Of a stretch of DNA of 64,000 bases, positions 21,646 through 35,886 are shown one piece after another. Source of the DNA: Dactylis glomerata. Lineage: Eukaryota; Streptophyta; Magnoliopsida; Poales; Poaceae. The notes beneath the pieces were generated by a model. It ran no database searches, was not told the origin of the DNA, and saw only the letters and a list, made by a program, of their open reading frames with translations. The stretch covers positions 2,293,599 through 2,357,598 of the forward strand of contig QXEO01000211.1 of the NCBI GenBank assembly GCA_007115705.1, read 5' to 3'. Both the position numbers and the translations under genes were made by a program. The first letter of the stretch is position 1. Each line of letters begins with the position of its first letter.

Positions 21646-24273
21646 TTGGGTAAACCTCGTGATGGAAAAGTTTCTATATTGCCATCCTCTACAAGAAGAG
21701 GTATGACTTTGAACACCTCTGTTGCTCTTGATTCACCATCTATTATGAGTAAATTGCTTACACCACCACACGCACACGCTACTGCCACTTCTTCTGCTGA
21801 GTTTGAAAATGCCACTGATAATTTAGATGATGCTTCTACTGTGCTTGATGAGAGTGGTTCGCTAGGTTCCTTTTTAGATGCTACAATTGCTAGGACTAAG
21901 CACTTGGGGAACACTGCTGTTACACCTGTTAGTTCACCTGAGTCTAGGGAATGTCCTAGTGATGATTTTGATGACGCTTATATTGAGCTTGATGATGATT
22001 TTATTGCTGAAGCTCATGCCACTCGTGATGCTAATGCTGTTAAGGAACTTCTAGCAAGACGTGCTGTTAGATATAAATTATCTCCTGATGCTAAGTTTGC
22101 TGCTTCTCCCATAAATATTAGAGATAAGGATTATGATTTCTCTTTAGATTTATCTTACATATCTATTGTTGAGAAAGAACCTTTTTGTGGTACTGAAAAT
22201 GAAAGTGCTATGGGACATATGAATGAGCTCTCTACTTTGAGTAATTTGTTTTCTGATGATATTAAGCTTCGCACCTACTTTGTTGCTAAGGGTTTTCCTT
22301 TCTCATTGAAAGATGCAGCTAAAACTTGGTTTAATAATTTGTCTCCTGGATCTATTGATAGTCCTATTGCTTTGGTTAATGCTTTCTTTCAGAAATATTT
22401 TCCTGCCAGTGCTCAACATGCTGCTGTGCAGAAAATCTTTGACTTCGAACAGGGAAAAGGAGAGATATTGCCTGAATCTTGGGCAAGGTTTTGTTCTTTA
22501 ATTAGAGCTTTGCCTAAAGAGCCATTGCCTAAAAATGAACTCCTTGATATATTTTATAATGGACTAACTGATGAATCTAAGACATATCCGGATAGTTGTG
22601 CTGGTTGTGTTTTCAGGAAAAGAACTCCAGGTGAATCTGAAGAATTAATGGCTAAAATAAGCCGGAATCATGATGATTGGACTCTAATTAAGCCAATACC
22701 CGCGCCAACTCCAGAGCCGACACCGAAGAAGAGAGGAATGATTGAATTAAATGATGAAGTTATGAGGGAAGCCAAGAAATCTCTTAAGGAGAAAGGTATT
22801 AAGTCCGAAGATGTGAAGAATTTACCTCCTATAGAAGAATTATGTAAGCCAATCCCTCACTTATCTACTATTGAGGTACACTCTGTCTAACGCTTTGATG
22901 ATAGAGATATTCCTTACTCTAAACCTCCTGATCAATGCTTAGATGAGTTTGATAATTTTATTGTTAAGCAAGATAATTTTAATAAGAGAGTGCAGAACCA
23001 TCTGTTGGAAAATTCTAGTGCTATTAACAAGTTGCAGGATATTGTGGAGAGAACCTCCAATGATGTGAAGATGCTTGTTAAACATTTTCAAATGGTTCGG
23101 ACTCAAATTGATCAGCTTGCCATGGTGCAAAAAGACTTGCTAGTTAATGCCGCAAGAGAAAAACAAGCGTGTGAAATATGTACAAGAGGAGGCGCTACCA
23201 CTCAAGACCCCTTATATCCTGAAGGACATCCTAAGAGGATCGAGCAAGATTCTCAACGCACTTCAAGTGATGATATTCCTTCCAAGAAGAAGAAGCATAA
23301 AACAGCTGCAGAATCTTCCAGAATAGGTAAAGATCCTAATAGTGTTTCTATTTCTGATGCTGAAACTGAACCAGGTGATGCTCCCGATAAAGAAGAAGTT
23401 GAAGAGGAACCAGACAAGCTTGCTAAGAATGCAAAGTGCACCAAAGAAGAATTCATTGCCAACAAGCATGGTAATGAGAGAGAACCTTGGGTGCATAAAC
23501 CAATGCCTTTTCCTGGTAAGAAACATAAATCCAAGAAAGAAGAACATTACAACAGGTTGTGTGAATGGATGAAACCTTTATTTATACAAATTCCTTTAAC
23601 TGAAGCTATTAAAATGCCTCCTTATTCAAAGTATATGAAAGATATTGTTACTAACAAAAGGAAGATTCCTAATGAGGAAATTTCCACTTTACTTGCTAAT
23701 TATTCTTTTGATGGTAAAGTGCCGGAGAAGCTTGGAGATCCAGGTATACCAACTATTCCTTGTTCCATTAAAAATAACTATGTTAGAACTGCTTTATGTG
23801 ATTTGGGAGCCGGAGTTAGTGTCATGCCTTTTTCTCTTTATAAGAGACTTGATCTAGAAAAACTGGTATGAACTGATATATCTTTGCAAATGGCTAATAA
23901 GTCTACTACTATTTCTATTGGTATATGTGAAAATGTTCCTGTTCAAGTTGCTAATAGCTATTTGATATTAACTGACTTTGTTGTGTTGGAAATGCCTGAA
24001 GATGATAATATGTCTATTATTCTTGGGAGACCTTTTCTAAACACTGCAGGTGCAGTTATTAATTGCAATCAAGGAAAAGTAACTTTTAATAGCAATGACA
24101 AAGAATACATGGTCTATTTTCCCAAGAAGATTGATAGAAAGAATGCTCTAAATTCAATCAAGAATGTTGAGACCATCAAAGTTGGTCAGATTATTTGTTC
24201 AGAGCGAAAGCCCAAGAAAGAATATAAAATTGTTATGATTGGGACTATGCCTATCAAGGTCGAGGTAACATAA
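21646..24273 (+). pseudogene. Element B copy 2 gag and aspartic protease
   Basis: Same gag as copy 1, but the start ATG is TTG (21646) and a stop at 22888-22890 replaces a glutamine (CAA to TAA) in the sequence HSLQRF of copy 1. The frame resumes to 23871 and then, after a TGA, to 24273. This copy keeps the protease lost from copy 1: ALCDLGAGVSVMPFSLYKRL (about 23790-23855) has the active-site Asp of Athila-type proteases, followed by the IILGRPFLNTAGAVI segment (about 24015-24060). No RT follows: after 24273 the sequence is non-coding until the Athila-type ORF. Confidence 0.82.
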
Positions 24274-25102
24274 GCATATAGTGAAATGCAAAGTTTTGCC
24301 TCATATAAAATTGGTTTGGAAACAAGACTTGATCAACCTTGTTAACAAAGTGATTTTATATGAATGAAACTTCGTTTTCACCGCATTTACTTTACCTCAC
24401 TCATATTTACTTTTATCATTTTTGTTCCCTTTGTTATTGCATGATTAGAGTATCTTAGAGCTGCTGTATGCTTGGTTTTGATTTGCTTGTAATCATTCCA
24501 TCTTCGTTTTCCCGAGTTTTTAATCTCTTGTCAATTTGTGAAAAATCCTCGAAAATAAAGTTTCTCGAAAAATTCTAGAAAAATCTTTTTAAATTTTATG
24601 CCAAAAATGGGGCAGAGAGGCACCTGGGAGACCTCAGGGGGACCCACCATGCCACCCCACCACAGGGGGATGCGACCCAAGCCTGGCCACGCCATGGCAT
24701 GGTGAGGGGGCCCCCTGGCCCTCCACTTACCTCTCCACTTTCATTTCACTCTCTCTCCCAAAATATCTCAACACTCTTGCTCAAACCCGAGTTCTTGCTG
24801 CTCTTCATCGTGATTTTTCGATCTCCTTGCTCAGCCCATCTTTGGTGCTGAAATTTGGAGCAATTGTTCTCCGGTATGTGACTCCTTCGATTGTCCGAGT
24901 AGAATTTTGTTTAGTGGAGTATTTCTTGAGTATTTTAGCTCTATAGGCTGCAGGTGAAATGAGTTTGCATGCTTGTTCTATTGATTAGAAATGTTATTTT
25001 GATGCATGTTAGCCCTCTAGTAACTCCTTATAGTAGTTTCCTAACTTTGTTTGTCTCAAAATTATTTTTTATGAGGTTTGTTAAAAATTTCGGAAAAGGG
25101 AA
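24274..25102 (+). other. Non-coding spacer of element B copy 2
   Basis: No gene. A GC-rich island (24600-24720) with short C/G runs precedes the point (24721) where copy 1 resumes homology. RT, RNase H and integrase would be expected about here in an autonomous Athila element and are absent. Confidence 0.7.
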
Positions 25103-26170
25103 ATGGACAACTAAACCTATGGAGAAGTCTTTGAAAGAGAAGCACCAAGGGCATCAAGGCCTACGAGATCCACAGCTCAATACAGGATATCCTACAATGA
25201 AGATCTTATGTCACCGAACATTGAGGGGGACGATGGAGATGCGCATCCATCCACCTTTCCTTGTGCTAACTTTTTGAGTGATGCAGGGATTCTTGAGGAT
25301 TTCTTGCTCCTTGTTGACAGGGTGGGATTGACTACATACATGGTGGATGAGATTAATCAATATGCTATTCTCACAAAGATTTTTGTTGAGAGTTTTAAAT
25401 TCACTAACTCTGCATTCAGGCCATCTCTTGCATTTAAAATTTATGATAAGTCTATCACCATGTCTTTGGAGAAGTTTTGTGGTATTCTAGATGTCCCCAT
25501 GTTTGAGACGGCGAAGAAGATTCTGAACCAACCCTTTGATTTGCTGGAGCTCTACCGAGGAGTGACCAACGATGATGACCGCACAGCTCAGCGTGGCAAG
25601 ATAAGAAATATTCAACTCCCAGCTATTAGATACTTTGTTTATTACCTTGCCACTAGTATTCTTGGTAGAGAGAACTCTAGCAATATTTCTAACTATCATC
25701 TAGCTTTTCTAGCTACTACACTTGATGTTAGTAGAAAGTATAACCTCGGTGCTCTTATTGTTGCTGCTCTTGGACTTTCTATAGCTCCTAATGATATTTT
25801 GTTAGTCCCACAGAGACTGGACCTTGCTGCCATGAAGCTTCATCACTTTGTTACTGCTAACTCATATGCAGGGAAACTAGTCTATAGAATGTTATTTATT
25901 GATGGAGATGAAAGGGAAATTCCCTTGCCGCAGCCCCATTTGTTTAGTTTATGCAGGAAACCATGGTCGCACTCAAAGGAGGAGCTAGATGAGCAGCTCA
26001 GGCTGCTTGGCTTCCACACACAGCAGGGCGCCGTGAACCAGGAGGCGCCCGCTGACAACTATGCCATGTACCATGCTGGGGCGTCCTCAAGCTTGTACCA
26101 GGATGAAGGTACTTCTTCGTCACACTTTGGAGGCACCACTTCATGGCTGAGTTGGCCGAGTTGGGATTGA
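25103..26170 (+). pseudogene. Element B copy 2 Athila-type ORF, broken
   Basis: Matches 17049-18173, but codon 4 is TAA (TAC in copy 1) and 57 bp are missing in frame at about 25757, removing the 19 residues AHRLAARGPIYGGIIVARI that carry the family signature. An open stretch persists from 25208 to the natural stop. Confidence 0.8.
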
Positions 26171-28155
26171 TCTCCACTTAGGCCAAAATCCTAAGCTTAG
26201 GGGGAGGTACGGCGACGATTCACTCATCTACATATCATATTTTGTCGGTCCTTTGTATATCCATGTTTTGTTCCTTTTCCTTTGTTGTTTCTCATTTTTA
26301 TTTTTTTGCTTTCCAAAACACAAAAAGACCAAAAATATTTCCATTGTTTCTCTTTATTTGCCTCTGTAGCTTTCTAGCTTTGGTTTGCTTTGTTTTCTAT
26401 TTTCGGTTTGGTATTTGAAAAATCCAAAAATATTTTGCTTTGTTTGCTTTTTCCTTCCATTCTTGTTGCAAAATCGAAAACCCAAAAATATTTGTTGTTC
26501 TTCTTCGGTTTTGTAAAGTTTGCTGCAGAGTTTAGTCTCCCGTGACTCCATTGGAGCTTGGTATTCACTTTATATTATTCAAGCCACACAAGTGAAGAGC
26601 GGTAATGATGACGTATGACAACTCGAGATGTGGTAAGAGGCTGGTACGAACTCTATTTGTTTCATTTTTGTACATATACTCATCTATGTGGACATGCTTA
26701 GCCAGTTCATGTGAGGTATATGTTATCTAATGGATGCTTTGTAGTTCTTGCTCTCATATGACTAGTTTCAATTTATTAATAGTTTGTAGCATGTCATGTA
26801 GATGCTTGCTTGCATTGTTTTATTCATAAAACGGTATGACATTGTGGTATCCCCATCTGAAAAGTTTCATTTGAATTGACTTGGCACATGCTCAAGCATG
26901 CATATGACTGAATAAAAAGTCAATTAAGCCTCGATGATCTAATTTGCCTCAAAGTTTTTGTATCGTTTTTGTGCCTATGTTAATTTTGTTTTGTCGCAAG
27001 CATGATTATGACAGTTATTGCTCTCTCGATTGTCGCTTCCCAGTCTTTTGCTAGCCTTCACTTGTACTAAGAGGGAATACTTTTCGTGCATCCAATTACC
27101 AAAAACCAAGTCTACCAAAGAGTCCACTATAAATTCCTATGCATGGTATTTCAAAGCCATTCCAAGTAAATTTTCATGAGCTTCCTTTCAAAACTTTCAA
27201 ATACTTCTCATTTTGTGCCACTGTTTGTAGCTCATGAGGACGTAGTGGTCGGAATTGCTATCTTCCATATTAAACTGAGTACCCCTCGACTAGGCAGCTT
27301 CATCTGCTCGTCATTGATTTTGCAAGGGAGCTGGTCAGACCACTGTAATCTAATCTAAAAGAGAAAAGCAAAAGAGCACTCCTCCATGGTATGTGAAAGT
27401 TGGTGGGCACCCGATGAAATCGGTTAGCCATGGTTTGAGAAAGGAAAAAAGGTGGGGAGGAGTGCCAAAGCTTTATAAAAGAGCACCAATGTGCCAATTT
27501 TCAAAGAACTCGGAACCGCTCTCACTTGTTTATTATGGAAGATAGCAAGTCCCCATTGCCAGTCGTTGACATGAAACATCTCAAAATAAATTTTTATCTC
27601 TGTTTTACAAATGAAAAGGTCTAACACATGTTTAATCCCTGCTTCCCTCTACGAAGGGCCTTTCTTTTACTTTTATGTTGAGTCTTCATCTTCTAACTTT
27701 AAGCACCTTCTTGAGAGCATAGCTGTTATTCTTAGTGTAATGTGCTTGTTCCAGAACACGGTTAATTGTGGTATAACTTTGATGCTTGTATCTTTGATAT
27801 TTCTACTTCTAGTCTTCTCTTGGACTTCAGAGGTGCCTCAACATTTATGTTTTGCTCCACAAATAAAGGCAAGCGGGATACCACTCTTTCATATCTTATT
27901 ATGAGCATTACAATCTTGCAGCTTCTTAGGTTTCATGTTACTTTTTATTAGTATATTGGCACTCTTTCATAGCTTGCATGGCTATGAGATAGCATTAGCT
28001 GCATATTTCTTACTATGAATTGTTTAAGTATTCGATCATATAGTGAGAATATTTACATATTATGAAGCAAATGTGTTCGTGAAAGTTTCTTTTATCACAC
28101 TCAGTTGTTAACTGAATTGCTTGAGGACAAGCAATAAGCTAAGTTTGGGGGGAGT
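26171..28155 (+). other. 3' untranslated body of element B copy 2
   Basis: Near-identical to 18174-20158; no gene. Polypurine tract at 28141-28155 before LTR 3. Confidence 0.8.
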
Positions 28156-29371
28156 TGATACGTCCAAAACGTATCTACTTTCCCGAACACTTTTGCTGTT
28201 GTTTCTCCTCTAATTTGTGTGTTTTGAATGCAACTAACACAGACTAACGTTGTTTTCAGCAGAATTGCTCTAGTGTCTCGTTTTTGTGCAGAAATCCAAC
28301 TTTCAGTAAAAATCCGGGAAAATATTGCAAAAATCCTATTTCACCAGAAGACCCACGGAGCCAGAAGACGAGACAGAGATGGGCTGGGAGGCCGCCACAC
28401 CACCAGGTGGCGCGACCCAGGCCTATCTGCGCCCACCTATGGTGAGGCCGCCTCGGCCATCGCCTCGACCCCTCCTTCCGCCTACATATAGCCTCTGACC
28501 TGAAAGGAGCGGGGGTTCGGCATTTTTCCCAGATAGAGTTCCGCTGTGCTGCCACCATCAGAAATCGCGGTTCGGAACCAGAAACTCCGTTCTGGCACCC
28601 TGCCAGGACGGGGATTTGGAGGAGATCATTATCACCATCATCACCGACGTCCCTCCATCAACCATCCATGATTCCCCCATCCATGTGCGCGTAATTCCTG
28701 CTATAGCTGAAGGGGATGGTAGGGATTGGATGAGATTGTTCATGTAATTTGTTATGAGATTGTTAGGGCATGGTGCCTAGTATCTACTATTAGTGCTTAT
28801 GACATTATTGCAACTTATTGTGCTTAATGCTTGTCACTTTGGGCCCGAGTGCCATGATTTCAGATCTGAACTTGTTATTGTTTTATTATGATAATTGTTG
28901 TTTATGGTCTTACCTGCAAGTTGTATACACATATCGTTGTCTGGAACCCGAGGCCCCAAAGTGACAGAAATTGGGATAACCGGAGGGGATGGCTGTGATG
29001 TGAGGATCACATGTGTTCACTGAGTGTTAATGCTTTGCTCCGGTACTTTATTAAAAGGAGTACCTTAATTACCAGTAGATTCCCTTGAGGCCCTGCTGCA
29101 AATAGGCTAGTAGGACAGAAGATGTCTTGCAAGTTTCTCATTGCGAGCACGTACGACTATATACAGAACACATGTCTATGATTGTCTAGTACTAGGATGC
29201 TTTATCATTATTTATCTGCAATTGCCCATGTCTTACTGATTTCATGAATTATCTTATCCATGCAACACCCGTACATCCATCCCTATGCCTACAGTATTTA
29301 GTCCTACTATTTCCTATTGCTACTATTATCGCTTTTATTTTACTATTGCTGTTACTATTTCACTACTATCA
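28156..29371 (+). repeat. Element B LTR 3, left part
   Basis: TGATACGTCC start. Interrupted by LARD J after TATCA (29367-29371); continues at 41346-41528. Confidence 0.9.
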
Positions 29372-32300
29372 TGTAACGCCCCACCTTTGGATTAAGGTGG
29401 AACATCTGTGTTAAGTGCTATTCCCTGGGTCACTGATAGCACCACAGAACAAAATGAAATATTCGTTGCATAGTATCAAGATTACAACATGGATCCAGAT
29501 ACAAAGTATTCAAACCTTATAGATTCACAGCGGAAAACAAAGTGGCAATGAGCCTCCATTCTTCATCACGTGCCACAGGTGAACATGTTGGAATGCAGTC
29601 TTGAGATCCTACTAAACAATCCAAACCTGAAAACCTACACATTTAAATATGTAGCCCCACAAATGGGGGTCAGTACAATGATGTACTGGCAAATAACACA
29701 TATTTGGTGGCTGTTGTGAAAAAACTAGCTACATGATATTTGGCTGGTGGATCTCATAGGCTGATTTGCATAAAGCCAATTTTATCCTAAAATCCTTTTC
29801 AATACTTTCTTACAAAATTTTATTTTTTAAGGGTCAAGACAACCCCCATACATTACATACTGGCCGGTATGTAATTCTGGGCGAAACTCAACAAAGTTGG
29901 AACATCAGAAACCACCACCCCTCGGAGTGCATGGTCCTTAGCCCCTACCTAGGGGTTTCTAGACAAATTTTAATCATTCAGAAATGGTGATGAGATTCTT
30001 CCGTACATTCCATGTCTAGAGACTCAAATTGTCCATGACCGGGGACACGGCTAATCGATTAGTTTGACACCCTGCAGGGGTTGTGCAGTTTTACCTTAAA
30101 ACACATTTTACGCCCATACATAAAATGAGACGAGACCTTTTAGAAGGAGAGAGCAACCAACTGGCAAGATCCGTTCCCAACCTACAATTCAACTACCAGC
30201 CATCTTCTTGCACACAAGTTGCACCCATACATCTAATCAGTCAAGACAGAGCCCATATTGTCATAAGGCTGCACTGGAAGTACTCTAAGCATGGAAGACA
30301 TGGTAACCTCTTTATTCCTGGGTGGCCATCCCGAGTGGCATTCTGAGTACACATCCTCTCGATGAGGCATGTGCCCCAAAAGTCACCTACATCGCTGCCT
30401 CTTATCAAACCAATCCACCCAGGTGTTTCATTTTAGTTGAAGTTCTTAATTTGTTCACAAAACACTTTTAATAAGTGATCATAGCATGGCATCCATATTT
30501 TTCAAAGTATTTAGCATCCTAACAGGTAGGGTTTAAGGAATAGCTAAACACTACTAGGGTCTAGCAAAGCAACTCTTGTTCTTTGAAAACACCACCTATC
30601 ATGCATACTACAAGTAGTGAATACACTAATGCATATAGTAAAGAAAATGGGTAAAGGGACATGTGTGTCACTTGCCTTTTTGAAGATCACGATGTTTCAC
30701 TTCTCTCAACTAAGCATGTAGCTCTTCGCACAAACTATAGCACAGAAATAACATCACATAAACATACCATACCAACACAATCAAACAAATCAAATAATTG
30801 AAAAGTATTTGTTTAACAAATTAGATTTATTGATATGTTATGATAGAAAGATATGGCAAGGAAATATGAATTGGGAGATATGGGTTTGAGAGCTTAGCTG
30901 GGGAAGATCAATATGATTTGAGAGAGAATTGGACTAGGCATAATATAATTGATGAAGTTTTTATGCTTTATTAAAGCATATATGAGTTTTAGGAATAGCT
31001 CATGTGAAATAAATTACACAAGAGTCAATTTGTGCAACTACAACACTATTGAGTAAATGTGACAACAATTACTCTTAAATAGCATCTATTGCACTTAGGA
31101 ACTAGGCTAGGTTTTAAGAATGCTTGAACTACTCAATTAGCACATTTGCAAGTTGAATAGTTCAATACATGTGAACAAAACTAAGTAGGCATTGGATTGG
31201 GTATGAATGATTGATTTTTGAGGACATGGCTCAAATGGTTCATTGATCAACATGGTGTATAACACATACTATGGTACGGGTTATAACAACTCCACATTAA
31301 TAGAATCTAGGTTTGGGATGAATTCATATTTCTACTCAAGTAGCACAATTGCAATTTGAGTACATATATGAATTAGACAAAATATGTTTAGTTGGACAAG
31401 GTAGGGATCAAGATAAAGTTTAGAAGATATTTGATGAATGGGTATGATCATAGGTTCACTAATGTAGAAAGAAACATTAGTTGAAAGAAATAGAATTAAA
31501 TTATATAGGAAATACTCAAATTCTCATATTTGAATTTGAATAATTGTGAAACGGTTCAATAAAATATGAGAGTGATGTTGTTGGATATCTTGCAGTAAAA
31601 CAAAGTCACTGCAATTGGAATCACTCAAAAATAAGTTATAGAATTCAAACTATGATCAAATTAGTGATTTGAATAGATTTGAATGCACAAGGTGTGTGCA
31701 CATATCAAATTAGGATTTTCTTGATCATATGATGTTCTACAAGATTAGAGGATTCCAAAGACTACAAAATTGTAATTTTTGGATAAACAGAACTAAAGAT
31801 ATGATTTAAACAAGTTAACAGAAAGGTTTATCTCAATTTAAAAATAGTTTCGAATTGAACCCATAAAATATAAGATGTTATTGTACTACTGGATTCTACA
31901 AGTCTCAAGGATATCAATGGTATATTATTTGTTAAATTTCGAATTACACATCAAAAGATATGATTTTCCAAAGATTGGGTTCAAATCTGACTTCAAAATC
32001 TAATTTGAATCTCTGTTTAAATCGGAAGCCAACACGTGGCGTGTTCTGGTTGGACGATACCGGTTTGGGTGGATCGAGATTGTGAGCCGTCGGATTTAAT
32101 TAGGTCTGGACGTACCAGATCGTCCAGTACCTCTTCGATTAGTGATCTGTTATAAGTCATCGGATCAGGATCTAACGGCCAGAGATGAAGAGGGAAGATG
32201 CTCACCGGGGAAAGGACGTAGGCGGCGAGGTCCGCGGCTCTGGAGTTCGACAGTGGTCTATTCCGGTGGTCTCCGAGGTCCGGGAAGTTGCAGACGATGA

Positions 32301-33740
32301 TTCCCGTGAAGAGGTAGAGACTATGGCGAGGTGGCGGTGTCAGGAGTTTCCTGGAACAACGGTGAGGAGTGACCGGAGATTAGCGGCGGTTCGGACGTGA
32401 TCAGGTGCGATGGTTCCAGAGGGTTTTAGGTGGTGGCCATCTTACCAGGAGATGCAGGAGGTCGAGGACATCAAGGTGGCGAAGTTTCCGAGCTTGAGGT
32501 CCTCTGGTTGTTCTGGAATTCCTCGCCGGAGTTTCGCTCGAGTTCGGCAAGATCTAGTTGAAGTGGTTCTCATCGATCTAGGCCACGGGAGATCAAACAA
32601 GTTTGTCAGGGAGGTGCGCACTCGCAAGGGAAACCTTCCAGTGATCGTAGGAGGGCAAGGGGAGGTGTGGTCTTACCAGGAGCGTCGGAGTTCTCCGGTG
32701 ACAGTGGTGGACTCGGCGACCTCCATTCTACGCAGCCTGGTGGCGAGGGAGTCTAAGAGGGGGTGGGGATGGACGAGGAGAGCAGGGGCTTCTTATAGGT
32801 GTGGCGCGGGGCGAAACGGGCAGACAATAAACGAGATTGAAGGAGGCAGTAACGGTGTGGTCTCCCGACGTGATTTTCGCCAGGAGGTTGAAGATGACCG
32901 CGCTGAGAGGTGGGGCCCTATTGTCAGCGTGAGAGAGAATCGGAGAGGGTACCGGTTCGGCATAGGGTTAAGTGGGCCACGGGCTTAATTTCTGTTATGG
33001 GCCGAGGGGTTCCCGAGGCCCTTTTTTATTTTTTTCCTTTTCTCTTTTCTCTTTTCTTTTTCTGTTTTCTTATTTCTTTTATATCTTTTGCATTTGTTAT
33101 TCAAATTGATTCAAACTAGTTTCTGTAATTTTGTAATATTCCAATTAACATGTTAAGACAATAGCAAACATGTTTTTATAAAAGAAACAAACCTTCTATA
33201 AAGACTATATGGATTGGCCAAGGCTTTTATTTGCATAATGCAAATAGAATTTGGGTTTTAAATAATTCCTTTTAAAATCAGAGAATAAGCTTTATAGAAA
33301 TAGTGTTTGAAATTTTATTTAAAACATGCTTTTGGCATAGCAACTGTATTTGATATACATTCTCTTTTGTAAATTGTTTCCTTTGCAATTTTTGCTTGCA
33401 TAGGATAAAAGCAAAAATGGTAATAGAGATTTTACTTTCTCAAAATATTTTCTCAAGATGAAAATAATCTTTCAAAATAGAAGGTTGATGGAAAATTGTT
33501 TTGAAAGAAGGAAATTGATGAATAATTTTTGAAGTAGATGAGATATGGGAATAACTTTGATATTTTAATATTAGGGTTTTGGGGTTTTTGATGTGATCTT
33601 AAATTGTTTAAGGTAACCTTTAGTTATAGTTCAAAAAGTTTTAAATTTCTTGTGATTTTTCAATCAAGTCAAACAATTACAAGCACTTAATTTTAAGTTT
33701 TTTTTGATTTTCCAAAATTGGAAATGTCAGGGATGTTACA
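29372..33740 (-). repeat. 3' LTR of LARD J (4369 bp)
   Basis: Aligns end to end with 36976-41340, differing mostly by transitions. AT-rich except for a GC-rich block at about 32010-33030 around the promoter. Plus-strand ORFs in that block (such as 32410-32988) are antisense to the element and considered chance. Confidence 0.92.
32792..32798 (-). promoter_or_regulatory. TATA box of LARD J 3' LTR
   Basis: CTATAAG on the minus strand inside the GC-rich block, about 945 bp from the LTR start. The other three LARD LTRs have TATA motifs at the matching place, so transcription should start near here, leaving a very long leader of over 3 kb. Confidence 0.5.
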
Positions 33741-35191
33741 GACTACCACCCTTAAAAGAAATCTCGTCCCCGAGATTGGAGAAAGGCTACAAAGTTTATT
33801 GATTCCAATGGAACTAGGGTGCTGCCACCCTTAAAAGAAAATTCCTCTTGGTGGTATGTTGATGCTTCCTTAGGCACTTGCATTTTTTCCCAGCTTGCAT
33901 TCACTACTGTGCCATTTTCCCTGAACCGCCCTTCTCAGAAATTTTGATGATCAATACTATGTTCAAAAGTGGGCATACCAAGGGTTCCATCCAATTCTGG
34001 TGATAGGCAGATATCATCCATTGCATTGTCACCAATAAGGTAGTCCACATCTTCCAAGAATGTGTATCTAGCCTTTTCTTGGTCTGTCCTCACCAAGGCC
34101 AAGACAGCATACAGGCCATCACCATACTCCTTGTTGCTTTTTAGCTGATTTTCATTCCAAGAATCTCAAAAGATGACCCAGTGCCAAGTACTACATGCTT
34201 GCCCCACGAACATGATGAGACCACACATCCCAATGAATTAGGATGGCATCTCTCTGCAGTCTTCTCATGCATTTCATAGGGGTAAACAAGGTGGACTTTA
34301 TCAGAGGTACTTGCACCTTTAAGGGACGGAAGGTCGCCTTATAACCAGCATTGTTGAATCTTTTCTTGATACCGGTGCTCATCATGCTATCTGCCACTAG
34401 TACCAGATGGTCCTTAAGAATTCCTTTCGCAACCATCTTCATAGTCATTGGAAGACGCTGGACAACTTGATCATATCTCGAAGGTGAACTCCTTTGCAAG
34501 AAAAGGGGATCTAATGAAGCTCTCATGGGCAGGAAAATAGTTTCAGGGATTCAGAGAGTTGCCCCATAACATCGTAGGTCGGGATGGGGTAGACTTCGGT
34601 GGCGTAAAGCTCTGGAACTAGGAGGAAATCTCATAGGTAGTGGTGGCTATCTCTGTTGTGACTCTCTAGAGAGGAGTGACCTCTCTTTTATAGGCTTAGG
34701 GAGGTAGCCGAACAGGCCACGTAGGGAGTTGAAACGAAGGGTCGGGAAGGTGAATCGAACAGGCAGCAACCGAAGCTGAACTACCTTCGTATTCAAAGCG
34801 CATTGAGCAAAACATTTCTGATTCGCTTAGCCGTTCAAATACCAAAACATCCTCACCGTATTCCTACATTTTGGCCACACTGGCTCACTATAAAGGATGT
34901 AACATATTATCCTCCTAAGGTTATGGTTTAACGACATCGTCTCTCATGTAGGTATGTCTCTCTAGATTCACCATTCCTCATACAAGAGCGAACAATATGA
35001 GTAGTCATCATGGGGCGCAAATCCATGTCGCACCCAATCATTACCTTGTATTTGGTTTGGTGCATCTCGCATTCTAACTCTTGGTCAACCTCACTAGCTT
35101 TTAAACAAAAGTTTTGTTGAAATTGGAACCAAGTTCCCAAATCCTATTTTGAATTTTGAAAACAAAATTTATCGTTCCTAGCTAGAGGTTT
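33741..35191 (-). other. 3' body of LARD J, no complete gene
   Basis: Contains the plus-strand priming tract (33741-33770), a second similar CACCCTTAAAAGAAA tract at 33826-33840, and a 111-codon open frame (34526-34191) without recognisable domain. No RT, RNase H or integrase motifs found. Confidence 0.6.
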
Positions 35192-35616
35192 TCAACCAAG
35201 CTCATGGCAATAATCCATAAGTTGTAGATCCTTTGGTTTGCCATTTAAGAGGAAATAAAATCCTTTCCATTGCTCTGTTTGCTCTTTCCATTGCTCTGCT
35301 TGCTCTTTCCATTGCTCTGTTTGTCCTTTCCACCTTTCTTGCATGAGGTAGTTGAATAGTATTACTTCCACATTAGCTACACCTTGGGGTGCCTTCTTAT
35401 TGTTTGCGTGGTATCCCTCAGCCATCCTAGCTTACTGGAGTCTTGGGGTATCATCCTTTGTGCAGCCTCTTGCGTAATGTTCCAGTCTCTTGCACTTGAA
35501 ACACTATCTCTTGTTGTTGTACTCTGTATCCTTATCTCCAACTGAGGGTCATTGTAGTTGTTCTGTCGTTGAGAATACTTTGGTTTGGGTTTTAGGACAA
35601 TTTTAGGTCTTAGCAT
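35192..35616 (-). pseudogene. LARD J short ORFs with a glutamine/tryptophan heptad repeat
   Basis: Two overlapping open frames on the minus strand (35616-35377, 35425-35192). The second ends in a repeat of the heptad E-Q-W-K-E-Q-T/A. No known domain. They may be remnants of a longer element protein continued from the ORF upstream. Confidence 0.35.
35268..35334 (-). repeat. 21-bp tandem repeat in LARD J, about 3 units
   Basis: Plus-strand unit TCCATTGCTCTGYTTGCTCTT; it encodes the heptad repeat EQWKEQ(T/A) on the minus strand. Confidence 0.75.
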
Positions 35617-35886
35617 AGATGAGTTTAGATAGAAGGGATCTAAAGAAGATTCCTACCCATACACAGCAGGTCAAGAGAATTCATCTTACTACAAAATCTT
35701 AACAGTCATTTCCACCATGCAACCACTATTTTAAAAGCATAGATCAACACACCAAACATAAATCCTCAAGCACAAACAAGTTGAACTACGAGTTTTTGGA
35801 AAGCAAAGTCTAGCAGGGTCATACCACTAAGTGGCACGACTAACCATTACATGATCATCAATTTATTACATGATATGGTGGTCTCA

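Noticed and set aside
32410..32988. 192-codon plus-strand ORF present in both LARD J LTRs (also 40015-40593)
   Set aside because: It lies in the GC-rich promoter block, antisense to the element, and is shared only because the LTRs are duplicates; the matching region of LTR C does not keep it.
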